64,000 nucleotides of DNA, taken from Kitasatospora indigofera. GTDB taxonomy: Bacteria > Actinomycetota > Actinomycetes > Streptomycetales > Streptomycetaceae. Positions 19,386 to 30,483 of this stretch are shown here, piece after piece. The stretch is from NCBI RefSeq assembly GCF_014655955.1, contig NZ_BNBO01000005.1, positions 62,001 to 126,000 of the forward strand, written 5' to 3'. Under the pieces are notes generated by a model. The model was not told where the DNA came from. It did no database searches and worked only from the letters and a program-made list of their open reading frames with translations. Numbering within the stretch: position 1 is the first letter of the stretch; each line of letters opens with the position of its first letter. The position numbers were made by a program, and so were the translations under genes.

Positions 19386-19934
19386 TCAGCGCTTGAGCGT
19401 GAAGCCGAAGTCGCCGGAGAGCTTGCCGCCCAGCCGGACGGCCGACACGAGCTTGCCCTGCGCGACCAGCCTCGCGGCCTCCGCCCGCGAAAGGCCGCAG
19501 CCCTCCGCGATCAGCCGCAGCGGCCGGACCGGGATCCGGGCCGCGAAGCGGACCGAGACGTCGATCACCTCGCGGCCGAGGTGATCCGATCCCCCGGTGT
19601 CCAGGCGCCAGGCGTCGTCCCAGTCGAGGGCGATGCGATTGCGCCGCCGCAGGACCGGGTCCTGCAGCAACTCGGCCGCCAGGCCGGGGTCGTTGCCGTG
19701 CAGCCGGCCGAGCAGCGCGGGTGGTACGGAGCGTACGTTCACCCGCTCCAGGACGGTGATCTTGGTGGTGTCCCCGCACCCGGTGCAGAGGGCGAGGAGC
19801 CAGGCGTCGACGACCTTGTGGTTGGCGTTGACGCGGAACTTTCCGCCGGCCTGGAAGCGCCCGGACGGGCACGCGTGGCAGCGGCGGATGACGAGGGGGA
19901 GGCAGGTGGGCATGACCACCCAGTCCGTGAGCAC
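19386..19934 (-). CDS. DUF1062 family protein
   Basis: The 182-residue protein belongs to an uncharacterised family seen in actinobacteria and firmicutes. There are two Cys pairs, RCHACPSGRF near residue 18 and LCTGCGD near residue 46, which together could bind zinc. The region ending LDWDDAWRLDTGGSDHL is the most conserved part of the family as I recall it. The last 40 residues (LSRAEAARLVAQGKLVSAVRLGGKL) look like an S4-type RNA-binding turn, which would suggest an RNA or nucleic-acid role (inference). The GTG at 19934 was chosen because family members begin with a short stretch before the W-V-x-P motif; an ATG at 19913 is an alternative. Confidence 0.75.
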   Translation of the reverse strand: MLTDWVVMPTCLPLVIRRCHACPSGRFQAGGKFRVNANHKVVDAWLLALCTGCGDTTKITVLERVNVRSVPPALLGRLHGNDPGLAAELLQDPVLRRRNRIALDWDDAWRLDTGGSDHLGREVIDVSVRFAARIPVRPLRLIAEGCGLSRAEAARLVAQGKLVSAVRLGGKLSGDFGFTLKR

Positions 19935-20187
19935 AGAAGTACACCGGTTCCAGTGAGAAGACCGCAGCAAAAAGGTGCGCGGCGCACAGGTGCGACGCGC
20001 GACGAATCAGCACTCGGGAGGTCTCACACGGTGTACAAGGGCTTGTCCTTCACTGGACAACTGGGTTCCGCAGCACGGTAGCGGGGCACGGCGGCGCCGC
20101 TCCACCGGTTTTCGAAGGCCTGACCGGCCCGGAACCCGGCCGGCCGGTACGGGCACGGCCGGCGGACCGGCACGCACGCGCACATGA

Positions 20188-20234
20188 CGGTGGGCGGGAC
20201 CGACCGGTCACGTCACGGTCGTTCCCGCCCACCG
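20188..20234 (-). terminator. Hairpin A downstream of PAC2 gene
   Basis: CGGTGGGCGGGA pairs with TCCCGCCCACCG. Inside it, CGACCG pairs with CGGTCG around a 9-nt loop, with a single mismatch between the two stems. Confidence 0.6.
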
Positions 20235-20244
20235 CCCCCGCGCG

Positions 20245-20268
20245 GGGCCCGGCACGCATGCCGGGCCC
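20245..20268 (-). terminator. Hairpin B downstream of PAC2 gene
   Basis: A perfect 10-bp stem (GGGCCCGGCA / TGCCGGGCCC) with a 4-nt loop ends 75 nt after the PAC2 stop codon on the minus strand. Confidence 0.6.
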
Positions 20269-20343
20269 GGCGCGGTCAGGTCGTTCGGCCCCTGCCCGGC
20301 CCCGTCGGCCGCGCCCGGGGCCGGACAGGCCCTGGGGCCCGGC

Positions 20344-21288
20344 CTAGTCGGCGTCCCGCTCGTGCTCCGCCAGGAACTGCTCGAAGCGCCGGCCCAGCTC
20401 GTCCGCCGAGGGCAGGTCGACCGCCTCGGCGAGCAGGCTGTCCCGGCTCTCGGCGCCGGCCACCGCGTCGTACTGGCCCTCCATGCCGCGGATGGCCGAG
20501 CGCAGCTCGCCGTCGCCCTGGGCCAGCTGCTCCTCGATGTCGGCGTAGACCTCGCCGACCCGGTCGCGCAGCGAGTGGCCGGGCAGCACCAGGCCGGTGG
20601 CCGACTGGGCGGCCTCCAGGATCAGCACGGCGGCGGCGGGGTAGGCCGAGCGGGCCACGTAGTGCGGCACGTGCACGGCGAAGCCGAGGACGTCGTGGCC
20701 GGCCTCGGCCAGCCGGTACTCCAGCAGGGCCTGGGCGCTGCCGGGCACCTGGGCCTGCTCGAACCACTGCGGGTAGCCGGAGGCCAGGTCGAGGCGGTTC
20801 CCGTGCGGGGTCAGGCCGACCGGGCGGGTGTGCGGCACGCCCATCGGGATGCCGTGGAAGTCGATGGAGAGCCGGACCTCGAACCGCTCCGCCAGCTCGC
20901 GCACGGCGGCGGCGAAGCGCTCCCACTCGACGTCCGGCTCGGGGCCGGTGAGCAGCAGGAACGGCGAGCCGGCCGCGTCCTCGACCAGTTGGAGCAGGAT
21001 CTCCGGCGGGTCGTAGGAGGCCCAGTGCTCACGATCGAAGACCATCGCGGGGCGGCGGGCGCGGTAGTCCACCAGGCGGTCGTGGTCGAAGCGGGCGACG
21101 ACCTGCGGGGAGCCCTCCTCCAGCAGGTGCGCGACCACCTGGCCGCCGGCCTCGCCGGCGTCCATGAAGCCCTCGAAGTGGTACAGCAGCACCAGGCCCG
21201 CGCCGGTGTCGCCCAAGGCCGCGTTCGCGGCGGCCACGGCGGCCACACCCTGCGGTTCCAGCTCGTACAGCGCCTGGTGATCTCGCAC
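20344..21288 (-). CDS. PAC2 (proteasome assembly chaperone) family protein
   Basis: The 314-residue protein matches the actinobacterial PAC2/DUF75 family. Segments include [39 protein letters not shown], a [11 protein letters not shown] motif and the conserved HVPHYVA near residue 210. Family members resemble archaeal and eukaryotic proteasome assembly chaperones, and streptomycetes have a 20S proteasome, but the link is untested here. It starts with GTG at 21288. It stands alone, with long non-coding DNA upstream. Confidence 0.85.
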   Translation of the reverse strand: MRDHQALYELEPQGVAAVAAANAALGDTGAGLVLLYHFEGFMDAGEAGGQVVAHLLEEGSPQVVARFDHDRLVDYRARRPAMVFDREHWASYDPPEILLQLVEDAAGSPFLLLTGPEPDVEWERFAAAVRELAERFEVRLSIDFHGIPMGVPHTRPVGLTPHGNRLDLASGYPQWFEQAQVPGSAQALLEYRLAEAGHDVLGFAVHVPHYVARSAYPAAAVLILEAAQSATGLVLPGHSLRDRVGEVYADIEEQLAQGDGELRSAIRGMEGQYDAVAGAESRDSLLAEAVDLPSADELGRRFEQFLAEHERDAD

Positions 21289-22110
21289 CGCGTACCCAAC
21301 CCCGTTCGTTCTCGTCGTCGGTCTGTCTCGGTCTGACCCGGTCCGACCCGGTCTGGTGTCGTCCGTCGCGGGCCCGTCCCGGTCCGGTACGGCCCTGCGG
21401 CCCGTCCGGGCCGCTCCCGGCCTGCGGAGGCCCGGCGCCGGCTGTCCGCCGACGTGGGTCTCCCGCTCACTCCAGCGTGCCGGAGGCCGCTTGCATTCCC
21501 GTTGCGCCCACGCTTCGTGCCGGGAACGGTGCCCGGCCCTCCCCCGGTCGGAGAATCATCGCACCCCGCAGGAAACCCGCTGGTCACACCCCCTCCGCCG
21601 GTCCGGCGCGGCGTGCGCCGGGCAGATTCCGGGGCCCGCGCCCGGGCGGCGCAGCGTACGGCGGCGACTCACACGCCCCCTTTCGCGTGCCGCGAAGTGA
21701 CGCACCGCCCTTTGACGGGTATCGTCCTCTCGCTGCCTCGCATCGTCGCGTCGTCGTCTCGTCGTCGGTAACGCCGTTGACCACGTCCCGGACCGCTGTT
21801 GGGCCAGCCCACACGACGCACCTTGCCTTCATCTGGCCGCCTGCTTCCCTTCGCGTACTCGTTTCCTCCTCGGCCATATCGCGGACGCACACTGTCCCCT
21901 CGCTCATCCCGCCGGACCGGTCCGTGGACCCGTGTCCGTTCCGGCACCGCGCTGCCCGCCTCCGGGCCGCCTCCCCCGCCGTACGAACCGGGCACTCCGG
22001 CGTACGCCGGAACGGGCGGAGCCCCCTGGAGCCGGGGCGAAGTCCAGTCGCCCTCCGCGCCGCATCCCGGCGCGAGGTCACCCTCCGACCGCCGAAGGAC
22101 CGAAGGTTCC
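21289..22110. other. 822-bp intergenic region without a supported gene
   Basis: Several open frames cross this region, but third-position G+C is only about 70% in the best minus-strand candidate (about 21670-21830), too low for a gene in this genome. Visible features are a 10-bp tandem repeat (21319-21358), TCG-triplet runs (about 21735-21770) and a TTGACG hexamer at 21713-21718 that could be a -35 element on the plus strand. Base composition dips compared with the flanks. It holds the PAC2 promoter and the GNAT promoter, neither clearly defined. Confidence 0.6.
21319..21358. repeat. 10-bp tandem repeat, four units
   Basis: Four consecutive 10-mers each begin CGGTC: CGGTCTGTCT, CGGTCTGACC, CGGTCCGACC and CGGTCTGGTG. 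It lies 31 bp upstream of the PAC2 gene start. Confidence 0.7.
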
Positions 22111-22839
22111 GTGCCCGTACCCGTCATCCTCAACGGCCGCACCGTCCGGCTGGAGCCCCTCGCCACGTACCACGCCGAGGCGCTGGCCCAGGCCGGCGCC
22201 GAGGACCGTACGACCTACGCCTTCACCCCCGTCCCGCACGGCCTGGAAGCGGCCCGCGACTACGTCGCCCGCGCCCTCGCCGACCAGGCGGCCGGGCGCT
22301 CGCTGCCGTTCGCGACCGTGAGCACCGCCGACGGCAGGGTGGTGGGCTCGACCCGCTTCCTCGAACTCGACTACTGGCAGGGCCCGCTGGTCTGGCCGCC
22401 GGCACCGGGCATCCCGTTCGGCGATCCGGCCACCGCGGTGCCCGACGCCGCGGAGATCGGCAACACCTGGCTGTCCCCGCGCGCCCAGGGCACCGGCATC
22501 AACACCGAGGCGAAGCTGCTGATGCTGCGGCACGCCTTCGAGGTGTGGGGCGTGCAGCGGATCTCGATGCGCGCCGACGCCCGCAACCAGCGCTCGCGGA
22601 CCGCCATCGAGCGGCTCGGGGCCACCTGCGAGGGCGTCCGCCGGGCCCACTCGCGCGGCCTGGACGGGGTGGTCCGCAGCACGGCCTTCTACTCGATCCT
22701 GGACGAGGAGTGGCCGGCCGTGCGGGACATCATCGAGCTGCGGATCGCCGCCGCCACCTCGCCGAGCGCCCCGGACCGGACGATCAACCAGGAGTGCCTT
22801 AGACACGGCGGCGGCACTGGGCAGCTGATCCCCGCCTGA
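22111..22839 (+). CDS. GNAT-family N-acetyltransferase (RimJ/RimL-like)
   Basis: The product is 242 residues from GTG 22111, which follows AAGG by 4 nt. Its GNAT fold of the RimJ/L type includes the LNGRTVRLEPLATYHAEAL start, FLELDYW, the acetyl-CoA-binding region near ARGTGINTEAKLLMLRHAF (about residues 127-148) and RADARNQRSRTAIERLGA. The C-terminal 30 residues are variable. The substrate (protein N-terminus or small molecule) is not predictable. It is a single-gene unit closed by a hairpin shared with the convergent ADP-ribosylglycohydrolase gene. Confidence 0.9.
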   Translation: MPVPVILNGRTVRLEPLATYHAEALAQAGAEDRTTYAFTPVPHGLEAARDYVARALADQAAGRSLPFATVSTADGRVVGSTRFLELDYWQGPLVWPPAPGIPFGDPATAVPDAAEIGNTWLSPRAQGTGINTEAKLLMLRHAFEVWGVQRISMRADARNQRSRTAIERLGATCEGVRRAHSRGLDGVVRSTAFYSILDEEWPAVRDIIELRIAAATSPSAPDRTINQECLRHGGGTGQLIPA

Positions 22840-22855
22840 CCGACCGGACGGCCGT

Positions 22856-22886
22856 CCGGCGGGGCCCGCCGGACGGGCCCCGCCGG
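22856..22886. terminator. Bidirectional terminator, GNAT / ADP-ribosylglycohydrolase
   Basis: A 13-bp perfect stem (22856-22868 with 22874-22886) has a 5-nt loop. It overlaps a 16-bp perfect palindrome (22844-22859), so alternative folds are possible. It lies between convergent stop codons. Confidence 0.7.
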
Positions 22887-22900
22887 TGCCCCGCCACGGG

Positions 22901-24169
22901 TCAGTACCCCCGGGCGGCCAGCCGCAGGATCGCGGCGAAGAACGCGTCGGCGTCCAGGGCGCCGGCCCGCAGGCCCGCGTACCGCTCCTCGACCAGTGCC
23001 GAGACCGGCCGCCACCCGCCGCCGCGGACGGGTGCCACCCGGACCTCCCAGACCGCGTCACCCGTCCAGCTGCGGTGCAGGTGGAGGGTGCCCTCGGCCG
23101 TCCAGGAGAACCACTTGTCCTCCATCGCCGCCGGGCGCAGGCCGCGCCGGACCCGCTGCCACTGCTCCTCGCTCCAGAGCACGTCCGGCACCGCCTGCGG
23201 GCGCGGGGAGAGCAGCGGACGGGCGGCGACCGGGTCGGTCGTGGCGGTCGCGACGCTGCCCGGCTCCGGCGTCGCCCAGCCGGGCAGCGGCTCGCGGGCG
23301 GCGAGCCACCCGGCGGGGATGCCGGCCGTGCCGGTGCGCGCGGCGACGATGCCGCCGGTGATCGCGGCCGTGGTGTCCACGTCCCCGCCCGCGGCGATCG
23401 CGTCCCGGACCGCGCCCGGGTAGTCGTCGAGCCGGCGGGCGGCGCACCAGAGCGCGTACGGCACCGTGTCGGCGGCGCTGACCCGGCTGCCGTTGCCGAG
23501 CACCCGGGCGACCGCCCGCAGGTCCGGCTCGGCGAGCAGGGCGATCGCCTCGCCGATGCCTGCCCGGACGGCGCCGGGCGGGGTGAGGTCCCGTACCGCC
23601 GTCAGAAGGGCGGCGGGGGTGGTGGGTTCGGTCCGGGCCCGGGCGGCGTGGGCGGCGGCCACGGCGACGGCGACCGCGCCGGCCACCGCCTGCGGGTGGG
23701 TGTGGGTGATCACCGCGGTGTCGCCGGCCGGCCCGACGGCGGCCGCCGGGTCGTGGGCGAAGGCGGCGCCGAGCGGGGCGACCCGCATGGCGGCGCCGTT
23801 GCCGTACGAGCCCTGGCCGTCGAAGAGCCCGGCCGCCAGGCGTTTCGCGTCCCCGCCCTCGCGGACGAGGCGCAGCATCCGGTTGGCGGCCGGGCCGTAG
23901 CCGCGGTCGAAGTCGTGCCGGCGGGCGAAGGCGTGGGTCAGGTCGAAGGTGTCGATGCCGCCGCGCTCGCGGTGCGCGGCGTGGACCGAGCAGGCCATCT
24001 CGGTGTCGTCCGTCCACGGCCAGGGGCCGGGCGGGGTGGTCCGGGCGGCCAGGTGGCCTCCGGTGCCGGGGACGAAGAACTGGGCGCCGAGGGCGTCCCC
24101 GACGGAGAGGCCGTGCAGGGAGTCGAGGGCGGGGTCGGAGGTCGCGTCGTGTTCGGGGGCAGGGGTCAT
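22901..24169 (-). CDS. ADP-ribosylglycohydrolase fused to a C-terminal MEDKWF domain
   Basis: The 422-residue protein has a DraG/ARH-type domain at residues about 15-300. It carries GLSVGDALGAQFF, the metal-binding WTDDTEMA motif near residue 52 and the paired acidic motif AGGDVDTTAAITGGIVAA near 245. This domain removes ADP-ribose from arginine or other acceptors or cleaves related ADP-ribosyl compounds using magnesium. Residues about 325-422 form a separate domain with MEDKWF at 349-354 and HLHRSWTG, which I recall mainly as a partner of ADP-ribose-processing enzymes. The ATG at 24169 directly follows a 35-bp palindrome and lacks a ribosome-binding site, so the message may be leaderless. 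Confidence 0.85.
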   Translation of the reverse strand: MTPAPEHDATSDPALDSLHGLSVGDALGAQFFVPGTGGHLAARTTPPGPWPWTDDTEMACSVHAAHRERGGIDTFDLTHAFARRHDFDRGYGPAANRMLRLVREGGDAKRLAAGLFDGQGSYGNGAAMRVAPLGAAFAHDPAAAVGPAGDTAVITHTHPQAVAGAVAVAVAAAHAARARTEPTTPAALLTAVRDLTPPGAVRAGIGEAIALLAEPDLRAVARVLGNGSRVSAADTVPYALWCAARRLDDYPGAVRDAIAAGGDVDTTAAITGGIVAARTGTAGIPAGWLAAREPLPGWATPEPGSVATATTDPVAARPLLSPRPQAVPDVLWSEEQWQRVRRGLRPAAMEDKWFSWTAEGTLHLHRSWTGDAVWEVRVAPVRGGGWRPVSALVEERYAGLRAGALDADAFFAAILRLAARGY

Positions 24170-24170
24170 C

Positions 24171-24205
24171 GGGCATCATGTTCTCAGACTGAGAACATGA
24201 TGCCC
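24171..24205. promoter_or_regulatory. Perfect 35-bp palindrome at the ADP-ribosylglycohydrolase promoter
   Basis: Two 17-bp arms (24171-24187 and 24189-24205) flank one central base; the core is ATGTTCTCAG-A-CTGAGAACAT. It begins 2 nt upstream of the start codon. On the minus strand a CATGAT hexamer inside the proximal arm is well placed as a -10 box for a leaderless transcript, so a bound repressor would cover the promoter. The regulator is unknown. A Nudix-related NrtR-type regulator is a guess based only on the ADP-ribose theme. Confidence 0.75.
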
Positions 24206-24296
24206 AGTGCTTTTTCCCGCCGCTGGCCGGCCCGGTGCGACGGCGGTGCGACGGCCCGGTGCGACGGCGGCGGCCGGCCCGGTCCGCCGGCCCGGT

Positions 24297-24794
24297 TCAG
24301 CAGCGCGGGTCGATCTCCTGGAAGCTCGCGTAGTGGTCGGCCGTCCAGTACTGCTCGCCGACCGCGCCGGTGACGACGCGTCGGGTGCCGCGATCCTGGG
24401 AGCCGGGGGTGACCACGGTGTACTCGTGGTAGTAGCCGGTGCGCTGCCGGGGCAGCCGGCTCTCGCGGTTCTCGAAGACGACGCCGTCGGAGCGGTAGGG
24501 GTAGGGGCCGCCCGCGGCGATCAGCGCCAGGGTGCTGCGGGCCGGGGTGGGGAGCCTGCTCCGGCAGACGTCGGCGATGCCCGGGTCGGCGGGCACCCAG
24601 GCGGCGGCGGTGGGGCCGGCCGCGGACGCACCGGGGGCGCGGGCGGTGGAGGCGACGGGCGGGGAGGGGGTCGTCCCGGCGTCCGCCGGGTCCCGGTGCG
24701 CGCTGAGGGCGTAGGCGCCCGCGGCGGCGATCGCGCAGACCAGGAGCACGGCGACGGCGATCAGGCGGCTGCGGCTGGTCATGGGACTGGTCAT
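24297..24794 (-). CDS. Secreted or membrane-anchored guanyl-specific ribonuclease (RNase Sa/N1 family)
   Basis: The 165-residue protein has an N-terminal hydrophobic segment (about residues 10-31), a Pro/Ala/Thr-rich linker and a mature RNase domain (about 71-165) closely matching RNase Sa. The catalytic residues are present: E124 in YYHEY, R139 in RGTRR and H154 in ADHY. The guanine-binding E111 in NRES and the disulfide pair C77-C165 are also there. It cleaves RNA after guanosine outside the cell. No obvious signal-peptidase site follows the hydrophobic segment, so it could stay anchored. No barstar-type inhibitor gene lies next to it. The start may be ATG 24794 or ATG 24782. Confidence 0.92.
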   Translation of the reverse strand: MTSPMTSRSRLIAVAVLLVCAIAAAGAYALSAHRDPADAGTTPSPPVASTARAPGASAAGPTAAAWVPADPGIADVCRSRLPTPARSTLALIAAGGPYPYRSDGVVFENRESRLPRQRTGYYHEYTVVTPGSQDRGTRRVVTGAVGEQYWTADHYASFQEIDPRC

Positions 24795-24874
24795 GACATC
24801 CAGCTTGCCGGGCGCGTCGCGCCGCCCGTCCGAACGGGGTCCGTCATCACCCGATCGGCGCAGGGAACGCGGAA

Positions 24875-24910
24875 GGGGCGGGAGCGGACGCCATTGTCCG
24901 TTCCCGCCCC
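24875..24910. terminator. Strong terminator after ppdK
   Basis: A 15-bp stem with one G-T pair (24875-24889 with 24896-24910) and a 6-nt loop lies 143 nt beyond the ppdK stop codon on the minus strand. It also insulates the RNase gene. Confidence 0.8.
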
Positions 24911-25052
24911 AACTGCTGTACGTACGCCGGTTCTCCTGCGCCGAGCTCCGGTGTACGCCCCTCCCGGTCGGAGGGGATGCGGTCAGCGGTCTTCGCCGAG
25001 GCGGGTCGGGCCCCGGGCGGCCGATGCCTGGCCGCCCGGGTGCCCGCCACCG

Positions 25053-27761
<2,709 letters not shown>

Positions 27762-28324
27762 GGGTCGGTCTCCTCGCACACGGTTGCCCTGACGCCGGAG
27801 AACATACCCATTTCGAAGGCGTTGTTGCGCTGCCAATAGGCCGTACGAGGCTGGTACCGATCGGTAACCCAGCAGATCGAATGCCCGTCAGGGTGTTCAC
27901 CTCTGGTGCTGAAATCGTCCGGCTGACGCTAGCGCGCCTTCAAGTCTTGAATGCACGGAAACACGAAGATCACACGAAGCGGACAGAGCGTGATGGTGAG
28001 CACCCGGCCGCGTTGCCCCGGTTTGATTTCCTGCATCCCGACTCTCCGATACTCCGCCGACCCCTTCGGAAGGCGATTTGCGCCATCCGGGCCAAGACCG
28101 GCACCTGACCGTATGTCAGTCGCCACGGTATGTGGCAAGCGTCACGGGCGCATCTCACCAGTCGTGCGTAGCGACTCTGCGCCAATCGTCGCACTGCGTC
28201 CAGAAACGTGTTCGTTCCGTGACCGGATCAAGCCTGAATGGAGCCCTCTTGGCCAGGTTGTCCAAGAGGGCTGGGCCGCTCCGGCAGTCGCCCCTCTCGG
28301 GGTCACTTGGCCGGACCGTCCACA
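27762..28324. other. 563-bp intergenic region, lower G+C
   Basis: The region between the ppdK start and the dus end is clearly lower in G+C than its flanks and has no frame with genome-like codon use. It contains a 10-bp palindrome ACCGATCGGT at 27856-27865, about 95 bp upstream of ppdK, and the dus terminator hairpin (28242-28272). No tRNA cloverleaf was found. It may hide a non-coding RNA, but I cannot support one. Confidence 0.6.
28242..28272 (-). terminator. Terminator after dus
   Basis: A perfect 11-bp stem (AGCCCTCTTGG / CCAAGAGGGCT) with a 9-nt loop lies 53 nt downstream of the dus stop codon on the minus strand. Confidence 0.8.
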
Positions 28325-29509
28325 TCAGCCGCCGGAGGTGTCCGATTCGGCGTCAATGCCCGGCAGGGCGCAGTCGTACGGATCGTCCAACCAGCCCTCG
28401 GGGAGGACCACCCGGTTGTTGCCACTGGTCCGGCCCCGGGGACCGTCCGCGCCGGCCGGCCAGAGCTGCGACTGCTCCACCTCGGCCAGCGTCCCGCCCA
28501 GTTCGGCCAGCGAGCTGGAGTTGGCCAGCCGCACCCGCAGCTCGGAGCCGACCGAGAAGCCCTTGGTGTACCAGGCGACGTGCTTGCGGAAGTCCACCAC
28601 CCCGCGCTGCTCGTCCCCCATCCACTCGCCCAGCAGCTGCGCGTGGCGCACCATCGCCCGGGACACGTCCGCGAACGAGGGGCGCGCCGGGTCGGCGTCC
28701 CCCTCGAAGACCGCGACCAGGTCCTTGAACAGCCACGGCCGGCCCAGGCAGCCGCGCCCAACCACCACACCGTCGCAGCCCGTCTCCCGCATCATCCGCA
28801 GCGCGTCGCCGGCCGACCAGATGTCGCCGTTGCCCAGCACCGGGATGTGCGCCGGGACGGACTCCCGCAGCCGGGCGATCGCCGACCAGTCCGCGGTGCC
28901 GCCGTAGTGCTGGGCGGCCGTGCGCCCGTGCAGCGCGATCGCCGAGACGCCCTCCTCGGCGCCGATCCGGCCGGCGTCCAGGTAGGTGAGGTGGTCGTCG
29001 TCGATGCCCTTGCGCATCTTCATGGTCACCGGCAGGTCGCCCGCGCCCGCGACGGCCTCGCGCAGCAGCTCCCGCAGCAGGTTCCGCTTGTACGGCAGCG
29101 CCGAGCCGCCGCCCTTGCGGGTCACCTTGGGGACGGGGCAGCCGAAGTTGAGGTCGATGTGGTCGGCCAGGCCCTCGTCCGCGATCATGCGGGCGGCCTT
29201 GCCGACGGTCACCGGGTCCACCCCGTACAGCTGGATGGAGCGCGGCTTCTCGCTCGGGTCGAAGCGGATCAGCTGCATGGTCTTGGCGTTGCGCTCGACC
29301 AGCGCCCTGGTGGTGATCATCTCGCTGACGAACAGGCCCTTGCCGTCGCTCTGCTCCCGGCACAGGGTGCGGAACGGCGCGTTGGTGATGCCCGCCATCG
29401 GGGCCAGCACGACGGGCGGCCACACCCGCATCGGGCCGATGTCCAGCGGCGCGAACTCGGAGTCGGCCGGGGCGGGCACGGGCGTGGCGGTGGCGGGCGT
29501 GGCGGTCAT
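28325..29509 (-). CDS. tRNA-dihydrouridine synthase, DusB type
   Basis: The 394-residue flavoenzyme reduces uridines in tRNA D-loops. The TIM barrel starts PPVVLAPMAGITNAPFR. The catalytic Cys sits in LNFGCPVPKV near residue 119, followed by KGGGSAL. VTMKMRKGID, a HGRTAAQHYGG motif and GNGDIWS follow as in the Dus family. The C-terminal 70 residues form the helical tRNA-binding domain. It stands alone between two intergenic regions. Confidence 0.95.
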   Translation of the reverse strand: MTATPATATPVPAPADSEFAPLDIGPMRVWPPVVLAPMAGITNAPFRTLCREQSDGKGLFVSEMITTRALVERNAKTMQLIRFDPSEKPRSIQLYGVDPVTVGKAARMIADEGLADHIDLNFGCPVPKVTRKGGGSALPYKRNLLRELLREAVAGAGDLPVTMKMRKGIDDDHLTYLDAGRIGAEEGVSAIALHGRTAAQHYGGTADWSAIARLRESVPAHIPVLGNGDIWSAGDALRMMRETGCDGVVVGRGCLGRPWLFKDLVAVFEGDADPARPSFADVSRAMVRHAQLLGEWMGDEQRGVVDFRKHVAWYTKGFSVGSELRVRLANSSSLAELGGTLAEVEQSQLWPAGADGPRGRTSGNNRVVLPEGWLDDPYDCALPGIDAESDTSGG

Positions 29510-29593
29510 GCGCGGCGCATCCTCAGCAGCTAGGCGGTCCCGCCGGGCGCGGTCCGGGACTCTTCATTGTCCCCCACCCGGCCCGGTGGCCGG

Positions 29594-30481
29594 TCAGCCG
29601 TCGGACGACCTGATGAACACCGCCCCCGAGCGGGTGGAGACGTCGATCCCGCGCGGCGCCGCCGGGTCCTCCAGCACCGGGTCGATGCTGCGCCCGCCCG
29701 AGGCCGAACGGCCGGTGATCCGGTACCGCGAACCGGTGGGGACGGTGATCCACAGCTCCCCGGAGGTGGTCGAGGCGGTGACCGAGTCCGGCGGACGGGC
29801 GAAGGCCAGCCGGGCGTCGCCGGAGCCGGTGCCCACCTCGACCCGGGCCGACGCCAGCGCCGTGCCCCAGACCGACCCCGAGCCCGACCGGGCGGTCACC
29901 CGTCCGCCGAGGCCCGTCAGCACCACCGCCCCCGAGCCGCTCCGCAGCCGGACGTCCCCGGTCAGACCGCGCACCTCGACGGACCCCGACGTGCTCAGCC
30001 CGGTCACCGCGGTGGCGGCCGGCACCCGGATGTCGAGGCCGACCCCGCAGCCGAGACCGCCGAGGTCGAGCATCCGGTCGCAGCGCACCGTCACCTTCAG
30101 GGTGTCGCCCTCCCAGAGCATCGCCACCAGCGGTTTGCGCAGGGTCCAGTCCAGGCTGCTGCGGACCAGCACCTGCCCGGGCAGTCCCGGCTCGATCCGG
30201 ACCTCCGCCCCGGTGGTGTCGAGCACCAGCTCGCGGGCGGCCAGCGCGTACGTCTTGTCCCGCACGGTGTGCTGCCGCACCAGCACGCCCATGGCCTGCG
30301 AGCCGGAGAGCACCAGCACCACCGCCGTCACCAGCCCGCCGACGAGGCGCCAGACCCGGAGTCCGCGCGCCGTCCCGCCCGGCCGCGGCGCCCCCTCCGG
30401 ACCGTCCGTCCAGGCTCCTGGCCCGGACCCGGTCCCGTCCGCGGCCCCCGCCGCCCTCTCCCCTCCGGCGACCCGCTCCAT
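29594..30481 (-). CDS. Membrane-anchored DUF4097-type beta-repeat protein
   Basis: The 295-residue protein has one transmembrane segment (about residues 45-67, LVGGLVTAVVLVLSG) and an outer beta-helix-like domain. The domain is made of repeated strands with the STSGSVEVRG, RSGSGAVVLTG, GTGSGDARLA and STRSGAVFIRS pattern that defines DUF4097. It follows the response regulator gene with only 2 nt between the stop and its ATG, so it is part of the two-component operon. It may be a cell-envelope sensor or target of that system (inference). Confidence 0.8.
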   Translation of the reverse strand: MERVAGGERAAGAADGTGSGPGAWTDGPEGAPRPGGTARGLRVWRLVGGLVTAVVLVLSGSQAMGVLVRQHTVRDKTYALAARELVLDTTGAEVRIEPGLPGQVLVRSSLDWTLRKPLVAMLWEGDTLKVTVRCDRMLDLGGLGCGVGLDIRVPAATAVTGLSTSGSVEVRGLTGDVRLRSGSGAVVLTGLGGRVTARSGSGSVWGTALASARVEVGTGSGDARLAFARPPDSVTASTTSGELWITVPTGSRYRITGRSASGGRSIDPVLEDPAAPRGIDVSTRSGAVFIRSSDG

Positions 30482-30483
30482 GG

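Larger units (their letters stand above)
19935..20343. other. Intergenic region with two strong hairpins
   Basis: This 409-bp gap lies between the DUF1062 gene start and the PAC2 gene end. Hairpin A (20188-20234) has a 12-bp outer stem, one C-T mismatch, a 6-bp inner stem and a 9-nt loop. Hairpin B (20245-20268) has a 10-bp stem with a CGCA loop. Both lie downstream of the PAC2 gene and are likely terminators. The first 150 bp (19935-20080) are lower in G+C and probably hold the DUF1062 promoter, but no clear -35/-10 pair was identified. Confidence 0.6.

Noticed and set aside
21584-22081. 165-codon minus-strand frame in the PAC2-GNAT gap
   Set aside because: Third-position G+C is only about 70% with many AGA, CGA and TCA codons, unlike real genes here, and no ribosome-binding site.
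27990-28003. Crp-like sequence GTGATGGTGAGCAC upstream of ppdK
   Set aside because: The second half-site is out of register with the GTG-N6-GNCAC consensus, and the site lies far from the ppdK start.
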